From NCBI GenBank assembly GCA_946223355.1, contig CAMIPB010000001.1, positions 62,001-126,000 of the forward strand: 64,000 bases of DNA, given 5' to 3'. The stretch is from an uncultured Corynebacterium sp. Its GTDB lineage: Bacteria > Actinomycetota > Actinomycetes > Mycobacteriales > Mycobacteriaceae. Each line of letters begins with the position of its first letter. Position 1 is the stretch's first letter. Shown in pieces: positions 1 through 9,076 of the stretch. A program made the position numbers and the translations under genes. The notes under the pieces were generated by a model. It was given only the letters and a program-made list of their open reading frames with translations. It was not told the origin of the DNA and ran no database searches.

Positions 1-99
1 CTCATACGGAGACGCGGAAACCCCGCCTGCACGGGTGGTAAACACCATGCGGACGGGGCGAGATTGCACGTCCTGGTTAAGTTCCTCGCTGTGTGACAT
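1..99 (-). CDS. yfiH: YfiH/PgeF-family protein, N-terminal fragment (runs off left edge)
   Basis: Only the first 33 codons are inside the window. The ATG at 97-99 has GGAG just upstream. The peptide begins MSHSEELNQD and continues into VRMVFTTRAGGVSASPYE, the typical opening of the multicopper-polyphenol-oxidase-like YfiH/PgeF family (FTTR.GGVS..PY). Members of this family are described as peptidoglycan editing factors and as purine nucleoside-acting enzymes. The gene lies 36 bp downstream of ftsZ on the same strand, the usual actinobacterial position. The catalytic His/Cys residues lie outside the window, so function rests on the N-terminus and synteny. Confidence 0.8.
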   Translation of the reverse strand, partial: MSHSEELNQDVQSRPVRMVFTTRAGGVSASPYE

Positions 100-135
100 G
101 CACTCCAATATAGCGACTCCTATATGGCTAAGCGT

Positions 136-1380
136 TTAGCGCATGAAAGAAGGTACATCCAGGTCGTCGCTGCCACCATCGGTGAAGAGTCCACGGTCGT
201 TGCCACGGCGTGGTGCAGCTGTCTGACGCTGACCAAGGCGGGTGGTCTCCTGAGGAGCTGGCTTCTGCGCAGGTGCGCCCTCTTTTGCTGGCTGTCCTGA
301 CTGTGCTGGCTGTGCCGCCGCGTTGCGGTCCTCGAACAAGGAACCACGGGTTGCCTCGCGGCTAGCGGACACCTCAGCGGGGTTAGCGGCACCCGGTGCG
401 GCTGGCTGGGACGTAGCACCATCAACACGGTTAGCTGCCGCGTCAAAGCCAGTAGCAATGATGGTCACGCGAACTTCATCGCCCAGGTTATCGTCGATGA
501 TGGTACCGAAAATAATGTTTGCGTTCTCGTCTGCCTTTTCGGTGACCATGGAGGATGCTTCATTAACCTCTGCAAGGCCCAGGTCGGAGCCACCGGCTAC
601 GGACAGCAGAACACCCTTGGCACCTTCCATGCTGGACTCTAGCAATGGGGAGTTAATCGCCTGCTGAGCTGCTTCCATAACGCGGTTATCACCACGTGCA
701 TTGCCCACGCCCATCAAAGCGGAGCCGGCATCAGCCATGACGGAACGAACGTCAGCAAAGTCGACGTTAATCATGCCTGGAGTCAGGATGAGGTTGGAGA
801 TGCCCTGAACACCGTTGTAGAGAACCTCATCTGCTGCGTGGAAAGCATCCATGATGGATAAGGACGCATCACCGAGCTGCAGCAGGCGGTCATTAGGAAT
901 GACAATCAGAGTGTCACATACTTCCTTGAGGGCCTCGATGCCCTCGACAGCCTGCTTGGTACGGCGCTTGCCTTCGAAACTGAACGGCTTGGTAACAACA
1001 CCAACGGTCAGCGCGCCCTGTTTCTTAGCAATCGACGCCACGACTGGCGCAGCACCAGTACCTGTGCCACCGCCCTCGCCAGCGGTCACGAACACCATGT
1101 CCGCACCCTTGAGGGTTTCTTCGATCTCTGACTTATGGTCTTCAGCAGAAGTGCGACCTACCTCTGGGTTGGCGCCTGCACCAAGACCGCGGGTGGCTTC
1201 ACGACCAATGTCGAGCTTCGCATCTGCATCGGAGAAAAGGAGTGCCTGGGAGTCGGTGTTGATGGCTACGAATTCAACGCCGGAGAGGCCTTCTTCAATC
1301 ATGCGGTTGACGGCGTTAACGCCGCCGCCACCGACACCAACCACTTTGATGACGGCCAGGTTATTATTCGGGGAGGTCAT
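136..1380 (-). CDS. ftsZ: Cell division protein FtsZ
   Basis: Tubulin-like GTPase that polymerises into the cytokinetic ring at midcell. The start MTSPNNNLAVIK (ATG 1378-1380) gives 414 residues. An in-frame ATG 54 bp further upstream would add an unlikely 18-residue leader. The G-rich nucleotide-binding loop VGVGGGGVNAVNR lies near residues 14-26 and the tubulin signature GGGTGTG at about 103-109. After the GTPase core comes a variable Ala/Gln/Pro-rich linker (about 320-400). The C-terminal peptide DDLDVPSFMR is the conserved tail that docks partners such as SepF and FtsW. The 254-bp gap to ftsQ carries a terminator and room for dedicated promoters, so ftsZ is probably transcribed partly on its own. 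Confidence 0.97.
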   Translation of the reverse strand: MTSPNNNLAVIKVVGVGGGGVNAVNRMIEEGLSGVEFVAINTDSQALLFSDADAKLDIGREATRGLGAGANPEVGRTSAEDHKSEIEETLKGADMVFVTAGEGGGTGTGAAPVVASIAKKQGALTVGVVTKPFSFEGKRRTKQAVEGIEALKEVCDTLIVIPNDRLLQLGDASLSIMDAFHAADEVLYNGVQGISNLILTPGMINVDFADVRSVMADAGSALMGVGNARGDNRVMEAAQQAINSPLLESSMEGAKGVLLSVAGGSDLGLAEVNEASSMVTEKADENANIIFGTIIDDNLGDEVRVTIIATGFDAAANRVDGATSQPAAPGAANPAEVSASREATRGSLFEDRNAAAQPAQSGQPAKEGAPAQKPAPQETTRLGQRQTAAPRRGNDRGLFTDGGSDDLDVPSFMR

Positions 1381-1586
1381 GAGCTTCGGATCTCGCCTTT
1401 CAAGAATTATTGTTTTGAGTGCATGTGTTATCAACGAGGATGTGTACTAACCATCTTGAGTGACAACGATGTAATTTGGTGGTTCATTTTGCGGTGTGTC
1501 TATACCCTCAACCTCTACTTTAGGGTTATGACCTGCGGAAACCACGCAGGACAACCGGCACTACACGCGCCGATGGTACATAAAAA

Positions 1587-1621
1587 CGCGGCGAAAAAAT
1601 CTTTCAAATTTTTTCGCCGCG
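1587..1621 (-). terminator. Intrinsic terminator between ftsQ and ftsZ
   Basis: Perfect 14-bp inverted repeat (arms 1587-1600 and 1608-1621, 7-nt loop), GC-rich at the base (CGCGGCG). On the minus strand it is followed by five T residues. It lies just past the ftsQ stop codon and would end transcripts of the upstream mur/ftsQ genes before ftsZ. Confidence 0.75.
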
Positions 1622-1633
1622 CCCGCGTTTAAA

Positions 1634-2380
1634 TTACTTTTTAGTGACTAATTCTGGATTGGTTATGTTCCAATCTTTCCCGCGCAGCTTGACTACTGTC
1701 TCTAAAGAGATTGCCTTGGCTTCGTTGTTCTCGTTTGCTCCCCACGTAACGGTGCGGCCATCTCGAAACTTGAGCACGTAATTGTGCTGGCTTGAAGCAT
1801 CTATAGCTACGAGTTTGGCTCGAATCTTATCGTTGACATGTGAGAGAATCTCCACTGCTGAGCTCCGCTGGATGGCAGCCTTCTCCGGGTCCCGCGAGTC
1901 AATGTTTGTAATCTCTACGGCTCCAGTGGGTGGCTTAGCAATAACAAATTCATGTCCATTGCTGTCGATCAGTCGATCGCCCTCGGAACTTTTTACAAAA
2001 GCAACAACTTCCCGCTCGGTAATCTTGATGTCCACACTGGTGGGCAGAGAGCGGTCGACAGTCACTGTTTGCACCCAGGGAACGGAGGCTACTTTATTTG
2101 CGGCGGCAGCGGTGTCGAGCCGAAGGAGATTTTCTCCTTCTACAATTTCTGCAGCATCAGTGATGTCTTTTACCGTTGCAATCTTGTTGCCTTCCACGTT
2201 CACGTTGCGCACGGTAAACACTGGAGCCATAAACAAGACCGCGCCCAAGATTAGTGCCAAAGCTAGGACACCTGCGCCGATGGCAACCACGCGGCGCAGA
2301 CCTTTTTTGGCGGGAGGCTGTTGCGCCAGCTCCTCCTTTCGCGCCGCTACACGCGCTTCGAATTGAGAATGCGTGGTCAT
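1634..2380 (-). CDS. ftsQ: Cell division protein FtsQ
   Basis: Bitopic divisome protein of 248 residues that links early and late division proteins. A basic cytoplasmic N-terminus is followed by one membrane segment (about residues 29-52, rich in A/L/I/V). A POTRA-like domain follows, opening with FTVRNVNVEGN, and then the FtsQ/DivIB beta domain. Its ATG overlaps the murC TGA in an ATGA arrangement, so the two are probably translationally coupled. A strong terminator follows the stop codon. FtsQ is poorly conserved in sequence; the assignment rests on topology, the POTRA opening and its place between murC and ftsZ. Confidence 0.93.
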   Translation of the reverse strand: MTTHSQFEARVAARKEELAQQPPAKKGLRRVVAIGAGVLALALILGAVLFMAPVFTVRNVNVEGNKIATVKDITDAAEIVEGENLLRLDTAAAANKVASVPWVQTVTVDRSLPTSVDIKITEREVVAFVKSSEGDRLIDSNGHEFVIAKPPTGAVEITNIDSRDPEKAAIQRSSAVEILSHVNDKIRAKLVAIDASSQHNYVLKFRDGRTVTWGANENNEAKAISLETVVKLRGKDWNITNPELVTKK

Positions 2381-3939
2381 TTATCCACTGCTTCCTCTTT
2401 ACCGCCCTCTCCTTGAAGTTTTCCGTCAGGAGTTCCGTCGGGAGCGCCGTCACTGGCCTCGAGCGCATCCAAGATCTCTTGTGCGAGCATCGTCACTGAG
2501 CCGGCCCCCATCGTCAGTACGATGTCTCCAGGCTTTGCTATTTCGGCGACCAAACGAGGAGCAGCGTTGAATTCAGGTTCATAAAAAACATTGACATCCT
2601 CCGCGATTTCATCGGTAATAATCCGCGATGTCACTCCTTCTACGGGTTGCTCACGAGCGCCGAAAATGTCCAGTACTACACAAGCATCGGCTATGGATAA
2701 TGCCTGGGCGAACTCTCCTGCAAATTCCAATGTGCGCGAGTACAAGTGCGGCTGGAAGCACGCAATAACTCGTGCGCCCTTTCCCTCTGCTTCCACACGC
2801 TCTCGAGCTGCAGTCAGCACAGCTGCGACTTCAGTTGGGTGGTGGGCGTAATCATCATAGACGCGAATGTCCTGCTTGGTCTTGCCCTTGTACTCAAAGC
2901 GGCGGCGTACGCCCGTAAATTCCGCCAAACCCTGCGCCAGTTTGGCGGCGTCCCCGCCCGCTGCAATGCCAGCAAGCAATGCAGCCAAGGAATTAAGAAC
3001 CATATGGTGACCAGGAGTCCCTAGTGCGTAGGTGACACTGGTGGACTCCGGAGATTGATCAGGAAGAGTCAAACGGACTTGAACCCTCGTGCCAGTGGCA
3101 TCGACGTCTTCAGAGACCAACTCCGCGGCAAGCGGAATATCAGGGAACTGATCAGCACAAGCTGCGGAACCGTAGCCGATGACCTTAATTCCCCTCTGGC
3201 AAGCTCGCTCGCCCAATTCTGCTGCGTTGAGATCTTCCAAGCAGACGATAAGAACGCCGTTGTTCAATCCCACATTATCCGCGAAATCTTCAAAGACTTT
3301 GAAATAAGCATCGCGGGACTTGAAGTAGTCCAGATGGTCCGGTTCGATGTTGGTGATAACCGCAACGTCTGGTTTATACCTGAGCAACGATGCATCGGAT
3401 TCATCTGCCTCCGCGATAAACGCAGAACCTGTTCCATGATGCGCATTTGTCCCGGCGCGATTGAGTTGACCTCCAATTGCAAAGGAAGGATCTTCGCCTG
3501 CTACTTGCAGTGCACTGACAGTCATCGATGTGGTGGAGGTCTTGCCGTGGGTGCCAGCCAATAGGACTTGACTGTAACCTTCCATGATTTCTGCCAACAA
3601 GTCAGAACGACGAATGACGGGGATGTCCTGTTTCCGTGCCGCCACGAGTTCAGGATTGTCCTGCGGAATCGCCGCGAAAGAAGTAACAACGACCGTCGGT
3701 AGCTCACCAGAAAGTTCTAGGTTGTTGGCGTCATGACCAATTGCTACTTTTGCCCCCATGGTGCGTAGAACCTCCACCGGGGTGGAATCTTTCATATCGG
3801 AGCCGGTCACCGTCGCGCCACGGCTGACCATAATACGCGCAAGTCCGGACATTCCAGATCCACCTATACCGATGAAGTGGACTCGGGCCAAGTCAACACT
3901 TCCGCTGGGTTCCGACACCGAGAGATTCACGTTATTCAC
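2377..3939 (-). CDS. murC: UDP-N-acetylmuramate--L-alanine ligase MurC
   Basis: Cytoplasmic Mur ligase that adds L-Ala to UDP-MurNAc, the first amino acid of the stem peptide. Length is 520 residues. The N-terminal Rossmann-type motif HFIGIGGSGMSGLA lies at about 21-34 and the ATP-binding P-loop AGTHGKTSTT near residue 130. Conserved Mur-ligase segments include TNIEPDHLDYF and YDDYAHHPTE. The GTG start has a good AAGGAAAG ribosome site. The acidic tail after ILDALEAS is longer than usual and low in complexity. The gene overlaps ftsQ by 4 bp and follows murG by 40 bp. Confidence 0.97.
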   Translation of the reverse strand: MNNVNLSVSEPSGSVDLARVHFIGIGGSGMSGLARIMVSRGATVTGSDMKDSTPVEVLRTMGAKVAIGHDANNLELSGELPTVVVTSFAAIPQDNPELVAARKQDIPVIRRSDLLAEIMEGYSQVLLAGTHGKTSTTSMTVSALQVAGEDPSFAIGGQLNRAGTNAHHGTGSAFIAEADESDASLLRYKPDVAVITNIEPDHLDYFKSRDAYFKVFEDFADNVGLNNGVLIVCLEDLNAAELGERACQRGIKVIGYGSAACADQFPDIPLAAELVSEDVDATGTRVQVRLTLPDQSPESTSVTYALGTPGHHMVLNSLAALLAGIAAGGDAAKLAQGLAEFTGVRRRFEYKGKTKQDIRVYDDYAHHPTEVAAVLTAARERVEAEGKGARVIACFQPHLYSRTLEFAGEFAQALSIADACVVLDIFGAREQPVEGVTSRIITDEIAEDVNVFYEPEFNAAPRLVAEIAKPGDIVLTMGAGSVTMLAQEILDALEASDGAPDGTPDGKLQGEGGKEEAVDK

Positions 3940-3979
3940 TGGCTACTTTCCTTTTCTTTAAATGCTGTATTTCCAGCAG

Positions 3980-5053
3980 TTATTTGATTCCGGCGACAAT
4001 CTTTTGCGCGATCACTCCTGCTGCCCCACCGGTTGCATTATCCTTCGCGGCAGCTTTCATTCTGTCTGCGGCTCCACCGTCGCCAATGATATTAAGAACC
4101 TCTGAGACCAACCGGGACGGTGACAGCTCTGCATCGTCCACCATGACAGCTGCGCCCGCCTCGACGACGTCTCGACAATTAAGTGCCTGCTCACCGTTGC
4201 CGTGTGGTAATGGAACGTATACGGCGGGCAGAGCTGCAGAAGTGACTTCAGCGACCGTCATAGCACCGGAACGACACACAACCATGTCCGCTACTGCGAG
4301 GGCAGCTGCCATGTCATCAATATAAGGGACTGAAATGTAGTGCTCATGTGCCTGCGGTTGCTCGTTTTTCTTGCCATACGCATGCAGTACCTGAAAGCCT
4401 GCGTCAACCAGCTCCGGTATAGCCCCAGCTGCCGCTTTGTTGATGCTTTGTGCGCCCTGGGAGCCGCCGGTGACCAGCACCACCGGGCGGGAGGGATCAA
4501 GGTTCCACAACTCGCGGGCGCGTCGAGAAGCTTCACCTTTAGGATCATCGCCTAGTCCAGGACGAACCGGGATTCCCACGACTTCACCCGGCATTCCGGA
4601 CGTGGCCTGAGCATTAAATCCCACACCGCCGAGCTTGACGCCGAGTTTGTTGGCCATACCAGCAAGGGCGTTTGTTTCCAGAACATAAAAAGGAATCCCC
4701 AATGACTTGGCAGCCATATAGGCAGGAGCCGCCACGTATCCGCCCGTTCCAAAAACCGCATCAGCCTTGACGTCTTTCAAAATAGCGCGCGTTTCACGAA
4801 GAGAAGCGAGAACTTTAAAAGGTACGGCTAAAAGTTGTGGCGAAAGCTTGCGAGGAATAGGAACGGGAGTAATCATCCGCAAAGCTAGCCCGCGTGCCGG
4901 AATAATGTCTGATTCCAAGCCTTTAGAGGTACCCAGTGCAGTAATAGTCGCACCGTGTTCTTCGGCGAGAACTTCACCGACAGCTAGCGCGGGCTCAATA
5001 TGTCCCGCGGTGCCTCCACCTGCGATGACGATGCTGGGATTTGTGTGAGTCAT
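3980..5053 (-). CDS. murG: Undecaprenyl-PP-MurNAc-pentapeptide N-acetylglucosaminyltransferase MurG
   Basis: GT28 enzyme at the inner face of the membrane that converts lipid I to lipid II by adding GlcNAc from UDP-GlcNAc. The start MTHTNPSIVIAGGGTAGH gives 357 residues. The N-terminal glycine-rich loop GGGTAGH binds the lipid acceptor. The C-terminal donor-binding region contains VLVTGGSQGAQSINKA, CRSGAMTVAEV and the conserved PLPHGNGEQALN. The ATG lies 10 bp after the ftsW stop codon, so expression is likely coupled. Confidence 0.97.
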   Translation of the reverse strand: MTHTNPSIVIAGGGTAGHIEPALAVGEVLAEEHGATITALGTSKGLESDIIPARGLALRMITPVPIPRKLSPQLLAVPFKVLASLRETRAILKDVKADAVFGTGGYVAAPAYMAAKSLGIPFYVLETNALAGMANKLGVKLGGVGFNAQATSGMPGEVVGIPVRPGLGDDPKGEASRRARELWNLDPSRPVVLVTGGSQGAQSINKAAAGAIPELVDAGFQVLHAYGKKNEQPQAHEHYISVPYIDDMAAALAVADMVVCRSGAMTVAEVTSAALPAVYVPLPHGNGEQALNCRDVVEAGAAVMVDDAELSPSRLVSEVLNIIGDGGAADRMKAAAKDNATGGAAGVIAQKIVAGIK

Positions 5054-5063
5054 GCTCTCAACG

Positions 5064-6467
5064 CTACCAGCGCTGATCGTCTTGATCGTGCAACCGCGCA
5101 CGGGAGCGTCGAGAAGTTACCGGACGTCCAAACTCGGTTTCCGGAGAACGACGCGGACGCGGCTTGGGCGCTGGACGTTTCCGTGCAGGAGCGGGACGTT
5201 GCGCCTCCTGAGATGAAGCAGGAACCGGCTCAGGCACAAAGAACAAACGGTCAAAGAGTGGACGACCGAAGTTTTGCATCGCCGAAACCTGTTCCGGTTC
5301 GTGGCGAGCTATAGAAGCCAAAATACCCATCGATGCAATGGTAATAACCGCAGACGTACCACCCGCGGATATCATAGGCAGCTGAATACCAGTGACAGGA
5401 AGCAGCCCCACAACATAACCAATGTTGAAGAAAGCCTGCGACACCACGCCTGCAGTCAAGGTCGCGGCAACCAGAGCCTGGAATTGGTTTTGCGCACGCA
5501 ACGCGATTCGGATACCAATCCATCCCAAACCACCGAAGAGCAAAATAACTAACGCTCCGCCCCAGAGCCCCAGTTCCTCGCCCACAATTGCAAAAATGAA
5601 GTCATTTTTTGCTTCTGGTAGATAGAACCACTTGGCGCGCGACTGTCCGAGGCCTACGCCGGATAGGCCGCCGTCGGCAAGCGAAAGGAAACCTTGGTAC
5701 GCCTGGAAACCTGTGCCTTGAGTGTCTTCGATGTTTCCCCTTAGAGCATCGAAATATGTGTGGAAACGGTGGGAACGGAAGCCGCCACCGAAAAACACGA
5801 AGACCATCGCCGCAACAGCAAACAAAATAACTGTGGCTATGAAGCGCCAATCGACGCCCGCAAACAGCAATGTAAAGCCCACAACGACGGCAAAAGACAT
5901 GGCCATGCCCAGATCGTCCTCCAAAACGATGAGCACCAGCATGAAGGTAGCCATGAAAATATAAAGTGTGAAGGGGTCCCGTAGTGTAAAACGCCTGTGC
6001 TGCTTATTGGCCAGGACTGCCGCACCATAGATTCCGATCGTCACACGTGCGATTTCTGAAGGCTGCAAAGAAAGAGGGCCGAGCGCAATCCACGACTGGG
6101 ACCCCACTTCCTCACGTCCAGTACCAATACCTGGAATAAGAACCGCTATGAGCAAGACAATAGATAAAAGAAGCAACCACGGCACCAACGCCCGCAACCA
6201 CGACGGCCGTAAACGGAGCATAAACCAAAACGCCACCAAACCCGCCAGGACCATGACGAATTGACGCGCGGCTTGGCCCCATAGGCTGGTTTGTTCCGCC
6301 AAGGACCAGGTCATCGATACGGAAAAGACCATTGCCAGTCCGATTCCGATGAGAAGGAAGATGATGATGCGAAGCATCAAATAATCAAAACCGGGGCGGC
6401 GCTTGATATAGTCCCAAGTTTTCAGGGCAGAACGAATACTCGAGTTGCGTGACGTTGTTTGCCCCAT
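5064..6467 (-). CDS. ftsW: SEDS peptidoglycan glycosyltransferase FtsW
   Basis: Polytopic SEDS-family protein of 467 residues that polymerises lipid II at the septum, working with the class B PBP FtsI encoded further upstream in this operon. About ten membrane segments are visible between residues 30 and 400. SEDS signatures include LQPSEIARV, GLGQSRAKWFYLPEAKNDFIFA and the late GIQLPMISAGGTS. The cytoplasmic C-terminus (about 410-467) is a long Pro/Arg-rich tail, as in other Corynebacteriales. Confidence 0.95.
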   Translation of the reverse strand: MGQTTSRNSSIRSALKTWDYIKRRPGFDYLMLRIIIFLLIGIGLAMVFSVSMTWSLAEQTSLWGQAARQFVMVLAGLVAFWFMLRLRPSWLRALVPWLLLLSIVLLIAVLIPGIGTGREEVGSQSWIALGPLSLQPSEIARVTIGIYGAAVLANKQHRRFTLRDPFTLYIFMATFMLVLIVLEDDLGMAMSFAVVVGFTLLFAGVDWRFIATVILFAVAAMVFVFFGGGFRSHRFHTYFDALRGNIEDTQGTGFQAYQGFLSLADGGLSGVGLGQSRAKWFYLPEAKNDFIFAIVGEELGLWGGALVILLFGGLGWIGIRIALRAQNQFQALVAATLTAGVVSQAFFNIGYVVGLLPVTGIQLPMISAGGTSAVITIASMGILASIARHEPEQVSAMQNFGRPLFDRLFFVPEPVPASSQEAQRPAPARKRPAPKPRPRRSPETEFGRPVTSRRSRARLHDQDDQRW

Positions 6468-6509
6468 TGATGCCTGCCCTTATTTGTTCTACTTGACACT
6501 AGGCCAATA

Positions 6510-7928
6510 TCAATTCAAGGCGTGGACTGCAGCGCTGAACATCTCTCCACGCTGTGCCATGCCCGTGTACATATCCAACGATGCACCAGCGGGTGCCAAA
6601 AGCACGGTATCTCCTTCTTCGGCGTGTTGCGCCGCTACCGCCACGACCTCGCGCATTGTATCTTCCGGCTCTTCGCCCTCTACAACAATCACAGGCAAAT
6701 CCAAACCTTTCGCCGCGCTCACCTCACGCGCCGCGGTAGCCACCAGTTCACGGTCTTGCCCAAACGCCACAATAGACGTTAATTGGTGAATGTTATCGCT
6801 CAGATCAGGTCGCAGATCCGCACCTTTGAGTTGCCCACCCGCAATTAGAACTACGCGGCTAAGGCCACTTAACGCCGCTGCCATGGCATGAGGATTGGTA
6901 GCTTTCGAGTTGTCGATGAAATCCACACCAGATTTGGTAGCCACTTTCACTCCCCTGTGTCCTGCAACCTTGTAGGCAGAAAGGCCAGCAGCCACTTCCT
7001 CTGGGTTTGCTCCTTGCGTGCGCGCAAGCGCTGCGGCAGCGGCGGCATCCAAAATGCCAGCCAATCCGGCAGGTTCAATCCCCTCCACCGGTGTCAAAGT
7101 CGTGGCTTCTGGGGCGCCAACGCCGTTATCCACTAATTCGCCTTCGATAACTCCTACTGCACCAGATTTCGGAGTGCTTGCGGTGAAGTGATATACCGCG
7201 TCAGCGAGCTCTCCGCTCTCACGCAGGCGGGACACTTGTGCGAGAACAGCTGCATCTTCGCCGATGATGGCCACTTTTCCACGCAATGCTTTTGCCTTAG
7301 ACTGCGCGTAATGCTCAAACGAACCATGCCAATCAATGTGGTCTTCTGCAAGGTTGAGTAACATGCCTGCATCTGGCCGCAACGTGGATGACCAGTGCAA
7401 CTGAAAGCTTGATAACTCAGCTACCAAAATATCCACCCGTTCACGCGCTGCTAGGGCATCGAAAAGGGAAACACCGATGTTGCCCACCGCCGTTGCCACT
7501 TTCCCCGTCCGTGAAGTTGCCTGCTGCATGATAGACGCCAGCATTCCAGTAGTGGTGGTCTTTCCGTTAGTTCCAGTGACCACCAGCCACGTTCTTTTAG
7601 GGCCATAAATCTCTGCCTCGTCGAGCCGGTACGCGAGCTCCACGTCACCAATGACTTCTACTTGCGCATCATGAGCGGCGGTCAGCAATGGCGAAGCGGG
7701 GCTCCATCCCGGGGATGTAACCACGAGGCCAAACTGGGACCAGTCAGAGACTTCTTCCGGTGAGATGGTCGCGACACCGTATTCCTTCTCTAAGCGCGCC
7801 AAAGCTTCGAGGTTGTTGTCTGCAACAGTCACGCGGACGCCTAACTCAGTAAGCACGCGAGCGCAGGAGGAACCAGATACTCCCGCACCAGCAACGAGGA
7901 CGGGACGAGAAAACAATGATGAAGTCAT
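6510..7928 (-). CDS. murD: UDP-N-acetylmuramoylalanine--D-glutamate ligase MurD
   Basis: Cytoplasmic Mur ligase of 472 residues that adds D-Glu to UDP-MurNAc-L-Ala. The N-terminus has a Rossmann-like GAGVSGSSCARVL. The ATP-binding loop VTGTNGKTTTTGM lies near residue 118. Family-typical blocks include NLAEDHIDWHGSFEHYAQSK and DNSKATNPHA. It follows mraY by 12 bp and precedes ftsW by 42 bp within a tightly packed operon. Confidence 0.96.
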   Translation of the reverse strand: MTSSLFSRPVLVAGAGVSGSSCARVLTELGVRVTVADNNLEALARLEKEYGVATISPEEVSDWSQFGLVVTSPGWSPASPLLTAAHDAQVEVIGDVELAYRLDEAEIYGPKRTWLVVTGTNGKTTTTGMLASIMQQATSRTGKVATAVGNIGVSLFDALAARERVDILVAELSSFQLHWSSTLRPDAGMLLNLAEDHIDWHGSFEHYAQSKAKALRGKVAIIGEDAAVLAQVSRLRESGELADAVYHFTASTPKSGAVGVIEGELVDNGVGAPEATTLTPVEGIEPAGLAGILDAAAAAALARTQGANPEEVAAGLSAYKVAGHRGVKVATKSGVDFIDNSKATNPHAMAAALSGLSRVVLIAGGQLKGADLRPDLSDNIHQLTSIVAFGQDRELVATAAREVSAAKGLDLPVIVVEGEEPEDTMREVVAVAAQHAEEGDTVLLAPAGASLDMYTGMAQRGEMFSAAVHALN

Positions 7929-7940
7929 CTGTGTTTAGCC

Positions 7941-9050
7941 TTAAATTGCAGCGGCGTCGGTGGCTATGAGCCACTCGCCATAGAAAATAGCTGCACCTGC
8001 CATGGCCGCCATTCCCGCAAGCAACCAGAAGCGGATGACCACTGCTGTCTCGGCCCAGCCGCCGTTTTCAAAATGGTGATGGATCGGCGCCATGCGGAAG
8101 AAACGCTTTCCAGTGGAGCGAAATACCACGATCTGGATGAGCACCGATGCTGCCTCAATTACGAACAGCGCGCCAATAATAATCATGAGAAGTTCGGTGC
8201 GCGAGGTAACTGATAGACCAGCCACCAAGCCACCCAGTGCTAGTGAACCGGTATCGCCCATAAAAATCTTCGCAGGGGCAGCATTCCACCACAAAAAGCC
8301 AAGGCAACCGCCCAAGCCCGCAGCGGCCAAAACAGCCAAATCAAGAGGGTCACGTACCTGGTAGCAACCGGCGGTTACTTCCTGCTCGCAGGAATTGCGG
8401 AACTGCCAGAATGTAACCAGAACGTAAACACCCATCACCATGGCTGTCGCTCCTGCAGCAAGTCCATCAAGACCATCCGTGAGGTTAACTGCATTAGACC
8501 ACGCAGCAATCAAGATGTACATGAAGATAAGGAAGATCACGATACCCAAAATTCCGCCCCCTAGGGCGATGTCAAAGGTATCGATATCGCGCAGGAATGA
8601 AAGTTTGGTGCTGCCTGGCGTCAATTCACGCTCGTCAGGGAACTGCAAAATTGCCAAGCCGAATCCTAGAGCCAACGCAAGCTGGCCAATCAGCTTCGCT
8701 TTCTTGTTCAGCCCCAAGTTACGAGCTTTAAAAAGCTTGATGAAGTCATCCAAAAAGCCCAACAGACCCAAGCCGAGTGTTAACCCCAGAACCAATAGTC
8801 CTGAAGCCGTAAACCCGCCGCGGCCGGAGCTTAAGCCCCAAATTCCCACGACAAGATACGCTGCTACGATGCCGGCTAAAATTGCCAGTCCGCCCATGGT
8901 TGGGGTGCCGCGCTTGCGTAGGTGCGATTGCGGCCCGTCTTCGCGGATTTCCTGTCCTTTGCCTGCAGCAGAGAAATAGCGAATAAGCAGCGGGGTCGTA
9001 AAAATAGCAACGAGGAAGCTCACTACTCCCGCAACAATGATCTGGGTCAT
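7941..9050 (-). CDS. mraY: Phospho-N-acetylmuramoyl-pentapeptide-transferase MraY
   Basis: Integral membrane enzyme of 369 residues with about ten membrane helices. It transfers phospho-MurNAc-pentapeptide to undecaprenyl phosphate, forming lipid I. Signature blocks are RKRGTPTMGGLAIL, DDFIKL, NAVNLTDGLDGLA (catalytic aspartates), FMGDTGSLALGG and the cytoplasmic APIHHHFE. Length and motif order are normal for the family. Confidence 0.97.
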   Translation of the reverse strand: MTQIIVAGVVSFLVAIFTTPLLIRYFSAAGKGQEIREDGPQSHLRKRGTPTMGGLAILAGIVAAYLVVGIWGLSSGRGGFTASGLLVLGLTLGLGLLGFLDDFIKLFKARNLGLNKKAKLIGQLALALGFGLAILQFPDERELTPGSTKLSFLRDIDTFDIALGGGILGIVIFLIFMYILIAAWSNAVNLTDGLDGLAAGATAMVMGVYVLVTFWQFRNSCEQEVTAGCYQVRDPLDLAVLAAAGLGGCLGFLWWNAAPAKIFMGDTGSLALGGLVAGLSVTSRTELLMIIIGALFVIEAASVLIQIVVFRSTGKRFFRMAPIHHHFENGGWAETAVVIRFWLLAGMAAMAGAAIFYGEWLIATDAAAI

Positions 9051-9076
9051 GGTGTTATTTAAAACTTTCTAATCAA